Below, piece after piece: positions 46,767 through 57,900 of a DNA stretch of 64,000 nt. Source of the stretch: an uncultured Coriobacteriaceae bacterium. GTDB lineage: Bacteria > Actinomycetota > Coriobacteriia > Coriobacteriales > Atopobiaceae. Position 1 is the first letter of the stretch, and each line of letters starts with the position of its first letter. The stretch is taken from NCBI GenBank assembly GCA_902793195.1, contig CADBCS010000004.1, forward strand, positions 119,404 through 183,403, read 5' to 3'. The notes below the pieces were generated by a model. That model ran no database searches, had not been told where the DNA came from, and saw nothing but the letters and a program-made list of their open reading frames with translations. A program made the translations under genes and the position numbers.

Positions 46767-47906
46767 TTACTCCCCCTTCTCTACAACGGCGTCGTCGCCG
46801 AGGGTAACGGTTTCCTCATCTGCGGAGCCAAAGTGCGCACCGGCCTTGACGACCGAACGCTCGGCCATGATGGCGTTAATGACCACGGCGCCTTCCTCGA
46901 TGCGAGCGCCGGGGAAGAGGATGGAGTCCTTAACGACGGCGTTCTTGCCCACGAACACGTTGTCGGAGATGACGGAGTGCTCGACCTGGCCCAAGATGGT
47001 GCAGCCGTTGTCCACCAGGGAGTCGTCCACGGAGCCCTTGGGGCCGATGAACGCGGGAGGACGGGTGGAGGAGTTGCTCATGATGGGGGCGTCCTGCGCG
47101 AACAGGTCGAACGCGGGCTCGGCGCCTAGCAGCTCCATGTTGGCCTCGTGGAAGGATGCCACGGTGCCTACGTCGCGCCAATAGGCCTTGAACTGGTAGG
47201 TGTAGAGGCGCTTGCCAGCGGCGAGCAGCTTGGGGATGATGTCTCCGCCGAAGTCGTGGGTGGAGTCGGGATCCTTGTCGTCCTCCTTGAGGGTGTTGAT
47301 GAGGAGGTCGGCGTTGAAGATGTAAATGCCCATGGAGGCCAGGTTGCTCTTGGGCTCAGCCGGCTTCTCCACGAACTCCTCGATGCGGCCGTCATCGGCG
47401 CAGTTCATGATGCCGAAGCGAGGAGCGTCCTCCCAGGGCACGGGCATGACGGCGACGGTGAGGTCGGCGTTGTTGGCCTTGTGGGTGGCAAGCATGTCCT
47501 CGTAGTCCATGCGATAGAGCTGGTCGCCCGAGAGGATGAGGACGTACTCGGCATCCTGGCTCTCCAGATAGCCGAGGTTCTGGGTGATGGCGTCGGCCGT
47601 GCCCGCATACCAAGAGGCACCTGTCTGGGTTGCGAACGGCGGCAGGATCGCTACGCCACCATCGCGCTCGTCGAGGTTCCACGCCTCGCCCGTTCCCAGG
47701 TACTCGTGAAGCAGGTACGGACGATACTGCGTGAGCACGCCCACCGTGCTAATCCCCGAGTTCGCGCAGTTTGACAGCACGAAGTCGATGATCCTGTACT
47801 TGCCGCCGAACGACACGGCCGGCTTGGCGACTTTGCTCGTAAGCACGCCCAGCCTGGACCCCTGCCCGCCGGCAAGAAGCATTGCAACGCATTCCTTCTT
47901 GCTCAT
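46767..47906 (-). CDS. glgC: Glucose-1-phosphate adenylyltransferase catalytic subunit
   Basis: 379 residues. It makes ADP-glucose from ATP and glucose-1-phosphate, the committed step of glycogen synthesis. The N-terminal motif [14 protein letters not shown] and the following [15 protein letters not shown] are diagnostic, and WYAGTADA is seen in the sugar-binding region. ATG at 47906 follows AAAGGGGAA. Second gene of the glg operon, 43 bases after glgP. Confidence 0.97.
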   Translation of the reverse strand: MSKKECVAMLLAGGQGSRLGVLTSKVAKPAVSFGGKYRIIDFVLSNCANSGISTVGVLTQYRPYLLHEYLGTGEAWNLDERDGGVAILPPFATQTGASWYAGTADAITQNLGYLESQDAEYVLILSGDQLYRMDYEDMLATHKANNADLTVAVMPVPWEDAPRFGIMNCADDGRIEEFVEKPAEPKSNLASMGIYIFNADLLINTLKEDDKDPDSTHDFGGDIIPKLLAAGKRLYTYQFKAYWRDVGTVASFHEANMELLGAEPAFDLFAQDAPIMSNSSTRPPAFIGPKGSVDDSLVDNGCTILGQVEHSVISDNVFVGKNAVVKDSILFPGARIEEGAVVINAIMAERSVVKAGAHFGSADEETVTLGDDAVVEKGE

Positions 47907-47949
47907 AGAACCGTTCCCCTTTCGTCAATTCATTGGGCCGATAAACTAC

Positions 47950-50373
47950 CTACTCACCAACATGCCAAATTTCATCGGCATACTCACGAATTGTTCGGTC
48001 AGAGGAGAAAAATCCCGACCTAGCCGTATTGTGAAGGGAAACTCGGTTCCAATTTCGAGTGTCAGAGTAGCCGCTCGTAAGCTCCTCCCACGCCTGGACG
48101 TAGGAATGGAAGTCGCGGCAAACCAGATACTGATCGTTGTTGACCATCAGCTCGTCGTGCACCAGAGCGAAGCTTCCGGACTGGCGCGCGAAGGTGTCGT
48201 CGGTCAGCTCGTCGATCACGCGACCCAGACGCGCGCGGTCGGCGTTGTACTCGTTCCAGGCGAAGTAGCGCCCGCTCCTCAGGAGGTCGGCTACCTCGTT
48301 GGTGCGCAGGCCGAAGATCTTGATGTTCTCCTCCCCCACCAGGTCGCAGATCTCGACGTTGGCACCGTCGTAGGTGCCGAGCGTGATGGCGCCGTTCATC
48401 ATGAACTTCATGTTGCCGGTACCGGAGGCCTCGGTGCCCGCCGTGGAGATCTGCTCGGAGATCTCGGTCGCGGGATAGATGATCTGGGCGTTGGAGACCG
48501 CGAAGTTGGGCACGAAGACGATCTTGATCGTTTCGTTGACGCGCGGGTCGTTGTTGATGACCTCGGCCATTCCGTTGATGAGACGGATGACCTCCTTGGC
48601 GAATATGTAGCTTTGCGCCGCCTTGCCCGCGAAGATGAACGTCGTGGGCTGCGGCCGGTAGTTGGGGTCGTCGAGCATGCGGTTGTAGATGTCCATGATC
48701 TTGAACACGTTGAGCAGCTGGCGCTTGTAGGCGTGGAAGCGCTTGACCTGCGTGTCGAAGACCGTGTTGGTGTCGACCACGATGCCGGTCGTCTGCTTGA
48801 TGTAGGTGGCAAGGCGCTCCTTGGCGGCCTTCTTCGCGGCAGCCCAGCTCTCGAGGAAGCTCGCGTCATCCTTGAGCGGCAGCAGCTTCTCGAACTCGGT
48901 GGCGTCCGAGTACCATCCGTCGCCGATGGCCTCGGTGATCACGCGGCTGAGGGTGGGGTTGGCGTTGCCCACGAAGCGACGGTGGCAGATGCCGTTCGTC
49001 TTGTTGTTGAAGCGCTCGGGCACGAGGCGATAGAAGTCCTTGAGCACCGTGTCCTTGATGATCTGGGTGTGCAGCGCGCTCACGCCGTTGACCGAGTTGG
49101 AGAAGATCACGGAGAGGTTTGCCATGCGCACCTCGCCGTCCCACAGGATCGCCGTCTCCTGCAGCATGGACGCCCAGTCAGAGCCCATGCGCGGGAAATT
49201 CTCGCGGAAGCGTCGGTCGATCTCCTCGATGAACATGTACAGACGAGGAAGCAGCGTGCGGAACATGTGGATGGGCCACTTCTCGAGTGCCTCGGGCATG
49301 ACCGTGTGGTTGGTGTAGGAGCAGGTCTCGGTCGCGATCTTGTAGGCGAGGTCGAAGTCGACGCCCTTCTCGTCCACGAGGATGCGCATGAGCTCGGGTC
49401 CGCACATGGCGGGGTGCGTGTCGTTGGTGTGCACGCACACGTGGTCGCCCAGGTGCTCCCAGTCGGTACCATACTCGCCCTCGTAGGTGCGCAGGATCGT
49501 TTGCAGGCCTGCCGACACGAAGAGGTACTCCTGCTTGAGGCGCAGCAGCTTGCCGTGCTCGCCGGCGTCGGCGGGATACAGGATCGTCGAGATCGCCTCG
49601 GCGTCGTCGCGGAAGCTGAACGCGTCGGAATAGCGGCCGTCGTTGAAGGCATCGAGGTCGAAGTCGTCCGCGGCAGGCTCGGCCTTCCAGAGGCGGAGCT
49701 TGTTGACCTTGTTGCCGCCGTAACCCACGATCTCCACGTCGTACGGCACGGCGAGGACCTTCTCGGCGTCCTCGGTGGTAAACCAGAAGCGACCATCCTT
49801 CTCGTGGCGCACCACGCGACCGCCAAACTGCACGGTCACGGCACTTGCCGTCTTGCGGGTCTCCCAGGGATAGCCGTGCTCGAGCCAGGCATCGGTCTTC
49901 TCGACCTGGCACCCGTTCACGATCTCCTGGCGGAAAAGGCCGTAGCGATAGCGCATGCCGTTGCCATAGCCCGCGATGCCCTCCTTGGCCATCGAGTCGA
50001 GGAAGCATGCCGCCAGACGACCCAGGCCACCGTTGCCCAGACCGGGGTCGGCCTCGAAGCCGCAGAGCTCGTCAAGATCCATTCCCATGTCGTGCAGGCC
50101 CTCTTGCACGAGGTCGTGCACGCCAAAGTTGAGCAGGTAGTTGTCAAGCAGAGGCCCGATGAGGAACTCGAGGGAGAAGTAGTATACCTTCTTCTCGCCA
50201 AGGTTATGGGTGTCCACGTGGGCCTGGCGCGCCTTGTGCGCTATAAGGGACGCCAGCACGTAGAAGCGCTCGCGCGCACTCGCGTCCTCTACTTCCTTGC
50301 CAAAGCTCGATCGGCAGCGATCACGATACTGCTTGACGAACTCCTTTTTACTGCGAAATATTGCGTTGGCCAT
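47950..50373 (-). CDS. glgP: Glycogen/starch/alpha-glucan phosphorylase
   Basis: 807 residues, GT35 family. It releases glucose-1-phosphate from alpha-1,4-glucan and so feeds the same pool that GlgC uses. The PLP-binding Lys lies in the region EASGTGNMKFMMNGA near the C-terminus; GNGGLGRLAACF and the glucan-binding regions are present. ATG at 50373 follows AAAGGAA; an upstream in-frame start at 50439 has no ribosome site. First gene of the operon, so breakdown and synthesis enzymes are transcribed together. Confidence 0.96.
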   Translation of the reverse strand: MANAIFRSKKEFVKQYRDRCRSSFGKEVEDASARERFYVLASLIAHKARQAHVDTHNLGEKKVYYFSLEFLIGPLLDNYLLNFGVHDLVQEGLHDMGMDLDELCGFEADPGLGNGGLGRLAACFLDSMAKEGIAGYGNGMRYRYGLFRQEIVNGCQVEKTDAWLEHGYPWETRKTASAVTVQFGGRVVRHEKDGRFWFTTEDAEKVLAVPYDVEIVGYGGNKVNKLRLWKAEPAADDFDLDAFNDGRYSDAFSFRDDAEAISTILYPADAGEHGKLLRLKQEYLFVSAGLQTILRTYEGEYGTDWEHLGDHVCVHTNDTHPAMCGPELMRILVDEKGVDFDLAYKIATETCSYTNHTVMPEALEKWPIHMFRTLLPRLYMFIEEIDRRFRENFPRMGSDWASMLQETAILWDGEVRMANLSVIFSNSVNGVSALHTQIIKDTVLKDFYRLVPERFNNKTNGICHRRFVGNANPTLSRVITEAIGDGWYSDATEFEKLLPLKDDASFLESWAAAKKAAKERLATYIKQTTGIVVDTNTVFDTQVKRFHAYKRQLLNVFKIMDIYNRMLDDPNYRPQPTTFIFAGKAAQSYIFAKEVIRLINGMAEVINNDPRVNETIKIVFVPNFAVSNAQIIYPATEISEQISTAGTEASGTGNMKFMMNGAITLGTYDGANVEICDLVGEENIKIFGLRTNEVADLLRSGRYFAWNEYNADRARLGRVIDELTDDTFARQSGSFALVHDELMVNNDQYLVCRDFHSYVQAWEELTSGYSDTRNWNRVSLHNTARSGFFSSDRTIREYADEIWHVGE

Positions 50374-50733
50374 TACTTGTTCCTTTACTCCGGTTACAAA
50401 CCTTTTGCGTATGGTACCAGAGTGTGGGGTATTGCTCAAAAACTGCGCGTGCCCAAGACTGGACGAGAGCGCGAAAAAACTGCCAACGGAGCGTCTCTAT
50501 ACTAATACATATACAACACCTTGTGGATTTGGTATCGAGCTAACACTACCGCTAGTGGCCAGATCACACCAATGACGGCATCTACGACAAGATGGGAGAT
50601 GCGTTCCATACCCGCGACACAACCCCCTCTCGTGGCGTCGGGACGCGGTCCGCCGATTCGCTCGAGCGACGACGGTTGAAATTGGACCGCCAAACGTGTT
50701 TCATGTGGGAGACGCAGGCGGTATGGAGGAAAC
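50374..50733. other. Divergent promoter region between glgP and ltrA
   Basis: 360 bases with no supported gene. A short AT-rich patch (about 50495-50520, TATACTAATACATATACAAC) is the most promoter-like part, but no clear -35/-10 pair could be fixed for either side. The ribosome site of ltrA (GGAGG at 50722-50727) lies at its right end. Confidence 0.5.
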
Positions 50734-51972
50734 ATGCGCAGACGGCCATTCGAGCCCGCCGAGGGCGTATCAAACATCGAGCTGTTCTACGACCTGATCT
50801 TCGTGTACGGCATCAGCGTGCTCACGTCGCTGTGCCAGGACATAACGGTCGGCTTCTTCGACAGGGGCACCTGGCTCACCTACCTGTTCTGCCTCCTTGT
50901 GATCCTGCAGATCTGGTTCTATACCACCGTGCTCATGAACCGCTATGGCGACCGGTCGTCCTCGGAGTGCGTCGGCCTGTTCGTCAACATGTTTTTGCTG
51001 TACTTCCTCGCCAACGGCGCGCAGGCAGACGGATCGTATGCGAGCACGCACTTCAATCTCATCTGGGCGGCAATCCTCATCAACATTGCCGTTCAGTGGA
51101 TCATTAAGGTGCGGGTTTACACCAACCTCGACAGGGACGACATGCACATAATGGCGGGGTCGATCGTAACGCTGCTCGCGCAGGCCGTCATCGCAACCGT
51201 CGCTGCGTTTTTGCCCACGCTGCAGAGCGTTATCGTCTCGTGGGTTGCCTTGGTCTTTGGGATGACCGTGTGGGTGCAGGCACCGCACTATCGCAAGAAG
51301 ACCGCGCGGTTCTCGCACGTGGCCGAGCGCTGCTCGCTGCTCACCATCATCGCCTTTGGCGAGATGATCGTGGCCATCTCCACCTTCATGACGCACACTA
51401 CGTCCATCTGGTATTCCGTTGGCGTCTTCACGCTGGTGGTTGGCCTCTTCCTGATCTACATCTTCGAGCACGACCACATGCTGGACCATCATGCAAAGAC
51501 TGACGGCATGGCCTACATGACCATCTCGTCGTGGCTCATCGTGGTGATTGGCAACCTAACGGTGGCGGTCTCGTACATGCCACGCGACGAGATCGACTTT
51601 CTGCCCAAGAGCATCTACCTCTCGGTGTGTCTGGCGCTGTACCTGCTCACGTCGTTCCTGTTGGGACGCTTCAACAAGGTCGCCTACCGCTACTCGAAGC
51701 TCTATGTCATTGGACGTCTGGCGGCTTGCGCGGCAATTGTGATCGTGGGCCTGCTCACACGATTCGACCCGGACATGTGCCTCAGATGCCATGTGTTGGC
51801 CGTGTATGCCGCCTTTGGCTACGAGTTCTACCTCTGGCGACGACGTTCCAAGCTCGTTGCCATTGGCCGGTCGCTTGGCATGGACTGCGAGGAGATGGTC
51901 CACCTCGGCTACGACTTCACCACAATAGAGGGACGGCGAAGCATCGAGCAGACCGCGCGCGACGACGAGTGA
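50734..51972 (+). CDS. ltrA: Low temperature requirement protein A-like membrane protein
   Basis: 412 residues with about ten hydrophobic helices and the LtrA family opening: VSNIELFYDLIFVYGIS in place of the usual ELFFDLVFV. Named for a Listeria gene needed for growth at low temperature; the molecular role is unknown. The C-terminal 40 residues are cytosolic and acidic. ATG at 50734 follows GGAGGAAAC. Convergent with the next membrane protein gene, 27 bases between stops. Confidence 0.88.
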   Translation: MRRRPFEPAEGVSNIELFYDLIFVYGISVLTSLCQDITVGFFDRGTWLTYLFCLLVILQIWFYTTVLMNRYGDRSSSECVGLFVNMFLLYFLANGAQADGSYASTHFNLIWAAILINIAVQWIIKVRVYTNLDRDDMHIMAGSIVTLLAQAVIATVAAFLPTLQSVIVSWVALVFGMTVWVQAPHYRKKTARFSHVAERCSLLTIIAFGEMIVAISTFMTHTTSIWYSVGVFTLVVGLFLIYIFEHDHMLDHHAKTDGMAYMTISSWLIVVIGNLTVAVSYMPRDEIDFLPKSIYLSVCLALYLLTSFLLGRFNKVAYRYSKLYVIGRLAACAAIVIVGLLTRFDPDMCLRCHVLAVYAAFGYEFYLWRRRSKLVAIGRSLGMDCEEMVHLGYDFTTIEGRRSIEQTARDDE

Positions 51973-51999
51973 CGGCACCTTGCGTGTTGGGGACTAGTC

Positions 52000-52659
52000 C
52001 TATCCGCGAGGATACTCTTCGGATGTTCCCCGCGTCCGGAGGCAGCCGCAGGCACTGGCCGCAAGGCGCAGTGCCTGGCACATGGTGAAAGCCATTACCA
52101 AAAGCACGACGAACCACAGGATCGTCATCCACAGGGGCATGTTCCATACCTGGAGGAACGGGTACGGACCGTCCCACAATCGAGCGACGTTGCATGGGTA
52201 GGCCACTGCCGAATACGCAATCGTGGGGACAAGTCCCACGAGGCTCTGGCGCAACGTCATGCCTCGGTCGGCCTCGAACAGGATGTACGACACAATGGTG
52301 AGCAGGGGTGCGGCAAGGTGGGTCACGAACCTGGAGCTGTAGAAGAACATGAGGTAGTAGCCGGGCTCCCCCGCCGACTCGAGCATCGGGGCAAGGACTG
52401 CCACAACGACGACTAAGGTCATGAGCAGACAGCACGAGGCGGCGTACTTCGTCCAGCGAAACGCGCGACCGAGCTCCTGACCCTTCCGCAGGGCACGAAC
52501 CTCCCCCACCAGGCACAGGGCACAGGCCACGGCGCCAAGGAGGTTGGAGCATTGCGTGTAGAACACGAAGTTGTTCGGCATCCCATTGAGCAGGATGCTT
52601 GTACCGATCGCCCAGACTTCGAGCACGACAACCAGTACGTTGAGCCCAATCGCCACCAT
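52000..52659 (-). CDS. Polytopic membrane protein (Pr6Pr-like)
   Basis: 219 residues with about six helices. Motifs FYTQCSNLLG, THLAAPLL and WDGPYPFLQV recall the Pr6Pr/FAR-17a-like group of small bacterial membrane proteins of unknown function. This assignment is from memory of motifs and is tentative. ATG at 52659 has GGGGGAGG upstream; a longer in-frame reading to 52725 lacks a ribosome site. Confidence 0.65.
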   Translation of the reverse strand: MVAIGLNVLVVVLEVWAIGTSILLNGMPNNFVFYTQCSNLLGAVACALCLVGEVRALRKGQELGRAFRWTKYAASCCLLMTLVVVVAVLAPMLESAGEPGYYLMFFYSSRFVTHLAAPLLTIVSYILFEADRGMTLRQSLVGLVPTIAYSAVAYPCNVARLWDGPYPFLQVWNMPLWMTILWFVVLLVMAFTMCQALRLAASACGCLRTRGTSEEYPRG

Positions 52660-53150
52660 AACGCACCTCCCCCAACGTTGTGACCCCCTCACTGTACTCC
52701 TAGAGGGGCGTTGGACGCGGGTCATGCTGCCGTAGACTCAATCGATCGTTGGTGATTCCTCGATTCAAGCGAATTCGAAGCATGTGGGAAGAGGAAGCTA
52801 CGGATGTGGAGTGCTGGTAGAAGAAAAAGTGGACAATAGTTTTCGATTGGCTGGATCCCAACTGGTGTTTTACCGATTTTGATGTAACGATTGTCCACTC
52901 GCTATTTTACTGAGTGGACAATCGTTACATCAAATTTTAAAAAACACCAGTTCGTGTGTCTGAGCAATAAAACGATTGTCCACATTTTAGTTTTTGGAAT
53001 ATGCTTATGTGATATCGAACTACCAGCAGACACCCACAGTGTCTTCAATCGCCCCCCGCCCCACCCATACCGTGCCCCTTGCTCACGTGATTCTCGCCTA
53101 TACTTTGTTTCGCTGCAGCACGACGACACCAACCTTCGAGAGGAGTTCCC
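52660..53150. other. 490-base intergenic region with AT-rich inverted repeat
   Basis: No gene is supported. The middle (about 52815-53000) is strikingly AT-rich for this genome and holds a 41-base inverted repeat and four ATTGTCCAC-type sites, listed separately. The right end carries the ribosome site GAGAGGAG of the GH13 gene. Confidence 0.6.
52860..52953. repeat. Long inverted repeat with 20-bp perfect core
   Basis: The inner arms 52881-52900 and 52912-52931 are perfect over 20 bases around an 11-base loop. The outer parts (52860-52871 and 52942-52953, AACTGGTGTTTT/AAAACACCAGTT) are also perfect, giving 41-base arms with about six mismatches in between. Each inner arm contains ATTGTCCAC; further single copies flank it at 52828-52837 and 52973-52984. 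Confidence 0.85.
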
Positions 53151-54767
53151 ATGGCATGGTACGACGAGGCGGTCTTTTACCACATCTATCCTCTTGGACT
53201 CACGGGCGCGCCCAAGAAGAACGACTACGGAGAGCCGGTGCACCGTCTGCAGACGCTGATTCCTTGGATTGACCATCTCAGGCGCCTTGGGTTCACCGCA
53301 CTATACATTGGCCCGCTCTTCCAGTCGGTCGGACATGGCTACGAGACCACCGATTACAAGACGCTGGACTCCCGCCTGGGAACGAACGAGGATCTGGTCG
53401 CCTTTGTCGAGGCGTGTCACGAGGCCGGCCTCAAGGTGGTGTTCGACGGCGTCTTCAACCACACGGGCCGCGACTTCTTCGCCTTTGCCGACATCCGCAA
53501 GAATCGCGAGAACTCTCCCTATCGCGACTGGTACTGCAACGTGAACTTTTGGGGCAACAACGAGTACGGCGACGGATTCTCCTACGACAACTGGGGTGGG
53601 TACGACCTGCTGGCAAAGCTCAACCAGCGCAATCCCGCCGTGCGTGACTACATCTGCGACGTGGTGCGCTTTTGGGTGAGCGAGTTCAACGTGGACGGCA
53701 TACGGCTCGACGCCGCCGACGTGCTGGACTTCGACTTTATGTGCGCCCTGCGCCGAGTTGCCGACGCGGCAAAGCCCGACTTCTGGCTCATGGGCGAGGT
53801 GATCCACGGCGACTATTCCCGATGGGCTAACGAGCGCACCTTGCACAGCGTCACAGACTATGCGCTGCACAAGGGGCTGTACAGCGGGCACAACGACCAC
53901 AACTACTTCGAAATCGCCCACACAGTGCAACGCACCATCGGCATGGTCCCCCCTCACATAAAGCTCTATAACTTCGTGGACAACCACGACGTCGAGCGCA
54001 TAAGCACCAAACTAAACCACAAGGCCCACTACCTGCCGGTTCACATCCTGCTGTATACCCTGCCAGGCATCCCGTCGGTCTACTACGGCAGCGAGTTTGG
54101 CATCGAGGGCAAGAAAGAGCGCTTCTCGGACGACTCGCTGCGACCGCACATCGACCTAAAGGCGCATGCCGACGACTATGCCACGAACCCCTGCACGCAG
54201 CTGATCGGTGCGCTGGGAGAAATCCATGCCGCCCACGCACACGACCTTGCCTTTGGAGACTATCGCCAGTTGCACCTTACCACCGAGCAGTACGCCTTTG
54301 GACGTGGCAACCTGATAGTGGCCGTCAACAACGCCGAGCACGAGACGAGCTTTGAGGTGGGTTGCAAAGACGGCACCTACATGGGATTGCTGGGCGGTAA
54401 GAGCATAGATGCAAAGGACGGACGTCTGCCCATCGAGCTTCCCGCGTGCGGCGGCGAGATATTTGCACCAACGGGTGATGGCACGCCGCACGAGGCGTCT
54501 TCCGCACACGGCGACCTTGTGGAGACGTTCGCAACCGAGGCCGCCCAAGAGAGGAAGGCAAAGGAGACGGCCGCCAAGAGCCCCTCTCCCATACTCGACA
54601 ACGTGGAGATTCCGGCCGTGCCTATCGAGCAGATGACGGTGGAGCAGCTTCAGGCATACATCCTGTCCAGAATGGCCGCAAACGGCCCGGTCACCGACCA
54701 GATGCGTCGTGACGTCGCCAACAACATCTGGCCCGACTCACTACTCAACTGGGCCAGGAGCTTCTAG
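53151..54767 (+). CDS. GH13 alpha-amylase family glucan hydrolase with C-terminal extension
   Basis: 538 residues, cytosolic (no signal peptide). Barrel motifs: GVFNHTGRD, the nucleophile Asp in DGIRLDAADVLD, Glu in WLMGEVIHG and FVDNHDVER, giving a full catalytic set. It resembles cyclomaltodextrinase/oligo-alpha-glucosidase-type enzymes acting on maltodextrins. After the usual C-terminal beta domain (to about 440) comes an Ala/Lys linker and a small helical piece (about 490-538, EQLQAYILSRMAANGPV) not part of standard GH13 enzymes. ATG at 53151 follows GAGAGGAG. Confidence 0.9.
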   Translation: MAWYDEAVFYHIYPLGLTGAPKKNDYGEPVHRLQTLIPWIDHLRRLGFTALYIGPLFQSVGHGYETTDYKTLDSRLGTNEDLVAFVEACHEAGLKVVFDGVFNHTGRDFFAFADIRKNRENSPYRDWYCNVNFWGNNEYGDGFSYDNWGGYDLLAKLNQRNPAVRDYICDVVRFWVSEFNVDGIRLDAADVLDFDFMCALRRVADAAKPDFWLMGEVIHGDYSRWANERTLHSVTDYALHKGLYSGHNDHNYFEIAHTVQRTIGMVPPHIKLYNFVDNHDVERISTKLNHKAHYLPVHILLYTLPGIPSVYYGSEFGIEGKKERFSDDSLRPHIDLKAHADDYATNPCTQLIGALGEIHAAHAHDLAFGDYRQLHLTTEQYAFGRGNLIVAVNNAEHETSFEVGCKDGTYMGLLGGKSIDAKDGRLPIELPACGGEIFAPTGDGTPHEASSAHGDLVETFATEAAQERKAKETAAKSPSPILDNVEIPAVPIEQMTVEQLQAYILSRMAANGPVTDQMRRDVANNIWPDSLLNWARSF

Positions 54768-54965
54768 GCGTCATCCGCAACGCATAAACGGGCATCTCCT
54801 CGCAAAGAGGGTGCATAAAGAGCGCGCCGCACGGTACCCCCTCTCCGTGCGACGTTCATCCGTTATGGTCTGATTGCACATGTAACTATTGATGTACTTA
54901 TGTTAAAGTATCTTTAGATTCCAATATATACAAATATATATTATTGACTTAAGAGGGAGGCTTTG

Positions 54966-57900
54966 ATGTTCAGCAACACCCAATGGTCGATGGCAGCGAA
55001 GCGAGGCTTGTCGCTGCTAGTGAGCGTGGCCCTTCTGTGTAGCCTCCTCATCCCAAGCCCAGCATTCGCAAACGAGTCCTCACCTCTGGAGGAAGGCAGG
55101 CATCCAGATGCGGATGTGTCTCAAACCGATAACCAGACTGAGAAAACGACTCCGGAGGAGGCATCGTCCAACGATGCTACGGAGGTTGGCACACAAGAGA
55201 TAGAGCCCGTAAACAGCAGCGACGCCGCACAACAGCCAGACTCTGTCAATCCCAGCCAAGGCGACGATGCCGAGGTCGTAATCGAAGAGCAGGACGAAGA
55301 CGTGGTGCTGCCGGAGGAGACAGCCACCCCCTCCCCCGAAGAGGTGGTCGAGCCAGTCGCGTCCAACGCCGTAGACCCCAGTACAAACAACAGCGACGAC
55401 ATCGCGTCGCTCAAGACGCAAAGCGCTGACTTGGGCCTAGACCTCATTCCCGCCGCAGAGCCCAATCAGCAGGCATCCATACGCTACCGGGGTCATGTGC
55501 AGAAGATTGGCTGGCAGCCGTGGGTATCCGACGGCGACATTGCGGGTACCTGGGGACAATCCTTGCGCGTGGAGGCCCTCGAACTACGTCTTGCCGGCGT
55601 GAGTGGCGGCATCGAGGCAAGCGGCCACGTGCAGAGGATCGGCTGGCAGCCGTGGAAATACGGATACTGTGGCACCAGCGGACGGGGGCTGCGCATTGAG
55701 GCCATGAAGCTGCGCCTCACCGGAGAGGCCGCCCAGAAGTACGACATCTGGTATCGCGGCCACGTGCAGAAGGTTGGCTGGCAACCGTGGGTAAAGAACG
55801 GCGGGGTTGCCGGCACCAACGGACGGGGGCTGCGCATCGAGGCGTTGCAGGTGTGTTTGCGGCCCAAGAACGCCAACATGGCCCACGTTGAGTACCATGG
55901 CCACGTGCAGAAGATTGGCTGGCAAGACTGGGTAAGCGACGGAGTCATTGCGGGAACATCCGGACGCGGTTTGCGCGTGGAGGCCCTCGAACTCAGGTTG
56001 AATGGGGTCGGCGGCTCCATTGAGGCAAGCGGCCACGTGCAGAAGATCGGCTGGCAGCCGTGGAAGAGCGGGTATTGCGGCACCAGCGGGCGGGGCCTGC
56101 GCGTGGAGGCCATGAAGCTGCGTCTCACGGGAGAGGCAGCCCAGAAGTACGACATCTGGTATCGCGTTCATGTGCAGACCTTCGGCTGGCAAGGTTGGAA
56201 AAAGGGTCCGGACATGGCTGGCACCTCAGGCAAGGGCAAGCGCCTTGAGGCCATGCAGGTGCGTCTTCTGCCAAAGGGGGTATCCCCCACTCCCGACATG
56301 ACGATACCGGACTCCTCCACCATCGCACCGACGCCGGAGCCAACACCAGCACCAACGCCGAAGCCGACCTCAAATGCCTACACCATTCGCTACGATGCCA
56401 ATGGCGGGTCGGGTTCCATGGCGAACACAACGGCTAAGCGCGACACATACGTCGATCTGCGCGAGAGCACCTTTGAGCGCGATGGTTATGTCTTCGTTGG
56501 ATGGAGTACCGGAAGAGATGGAAATGGTTCGTGGTATTTGGAAGATGAATCCGTTCGCAACCTAGGGGCCACAGGAGAGACGGTCACGCTATATGCGCAG
56601 TGGCTGGAAGACACCCCATGGACCACATGGGAGTCCGGTTCCACCTACACCATCTTCTACGATGCAAACGGTGGAGATGGCAATATGTGGGGTACGATTG
56701 CAAGCTGCGGCGAGAAGACCGAGCTTGAGGCTTGTAGGTTCTCACGCGACGGGTTCTATTTTGTGTGTTGGAGCACCAAGAAGGACGGTCTCGGCAAGTG
56801 GATTTGGGATCAGCAGGAAGTCGTTGACCTAGCACCCGAGGGTGAATCAATAACGCTGTACGCGCAATGGTTCGAGCCATATCCGACCTCAGATAGCTCG
56901 AACACCTACACAATCGTCTACGACGCGAACGATGGATCTGGAACAACGAGCTCTGATACGGTATTCACGAACTCTAACGTTTTGTTGAGGACGCTGAGCT
57001 TCACTCGTGAGAACTACGCCTTTGAGGGATGGAACACCAAGGAGGACGGCACAGGCCAAACTTACGCTAACGAGGCTTCCGTGTGTAACCTTACGACAGC
57101 AGGGGAAAGCGTTACCCTCTATGCACAATGGAGACGGCAGTCCTACACCGTTCAATACTGTCTTAACACCTATAGTGACGAGCAGATAAACAACCAGATG
57201 ACACAAGTGGTGAATCGCGGAGAGAACGTTACCCTTCAGGATTGCACCACAACGGTGCAATCAAAGTCTTTCGATGGCTGGAACACCAAGAGGGACGGCA
57301 CCGGTACGGCATATGCCGCGCAATCCTCCGTTTGCAACATCGCAAACGATGGTGAGACGGTCACACTGTATGCCCAGTGGCAGACCAATGTCTACACGAT
57401 TCATTTCGACTCTAACGGTGGAACGGGCAACATGAGCTCACAGACAGCAAACCGCGATGCCAACATTACGCTTAACGCAAATACCTTCACGAGAAGCGGC
57501 TTTAACTTCTCGGGTTGGAACACCAAGTACAATGGCACGGGCACAAGTTATGGCAACGCAGCAAGTGTCTGCAACCTTGCCGGAACCGGTGGAAGCATTA
57601 CATTGTATGCACAGTGGACACAGCAGACCTACACCATATGGTTCTTTGGCAACGGAGGACAAACCAGTAGTGGTAGTGGGCTGACGAGCCAAATCATGAA
57701 CCGTAATACCTATGTCACGCTTAATTCCAACCCGTTCTCACGTACGCGCCATACGTTTAAAGAATGGAACACCAAAAGCGACGGGACAGGTACCTCGTAC
57801 GCAAACGGGACACGAGTGTACAACCTCACCGATTCGGCTGGATCTTATTTGTATGCGCAGTGGACTCCATACTGCACCTACCTGAGGTTCAATCCCAACG

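Noticed and set aside
47731..50505. 924-residue plus-strand open frame rich in Val, His, Asp and Glu
   Set aside because: Exact antisense shadow of glgP; composition is typical of reversed GC-rich codons.
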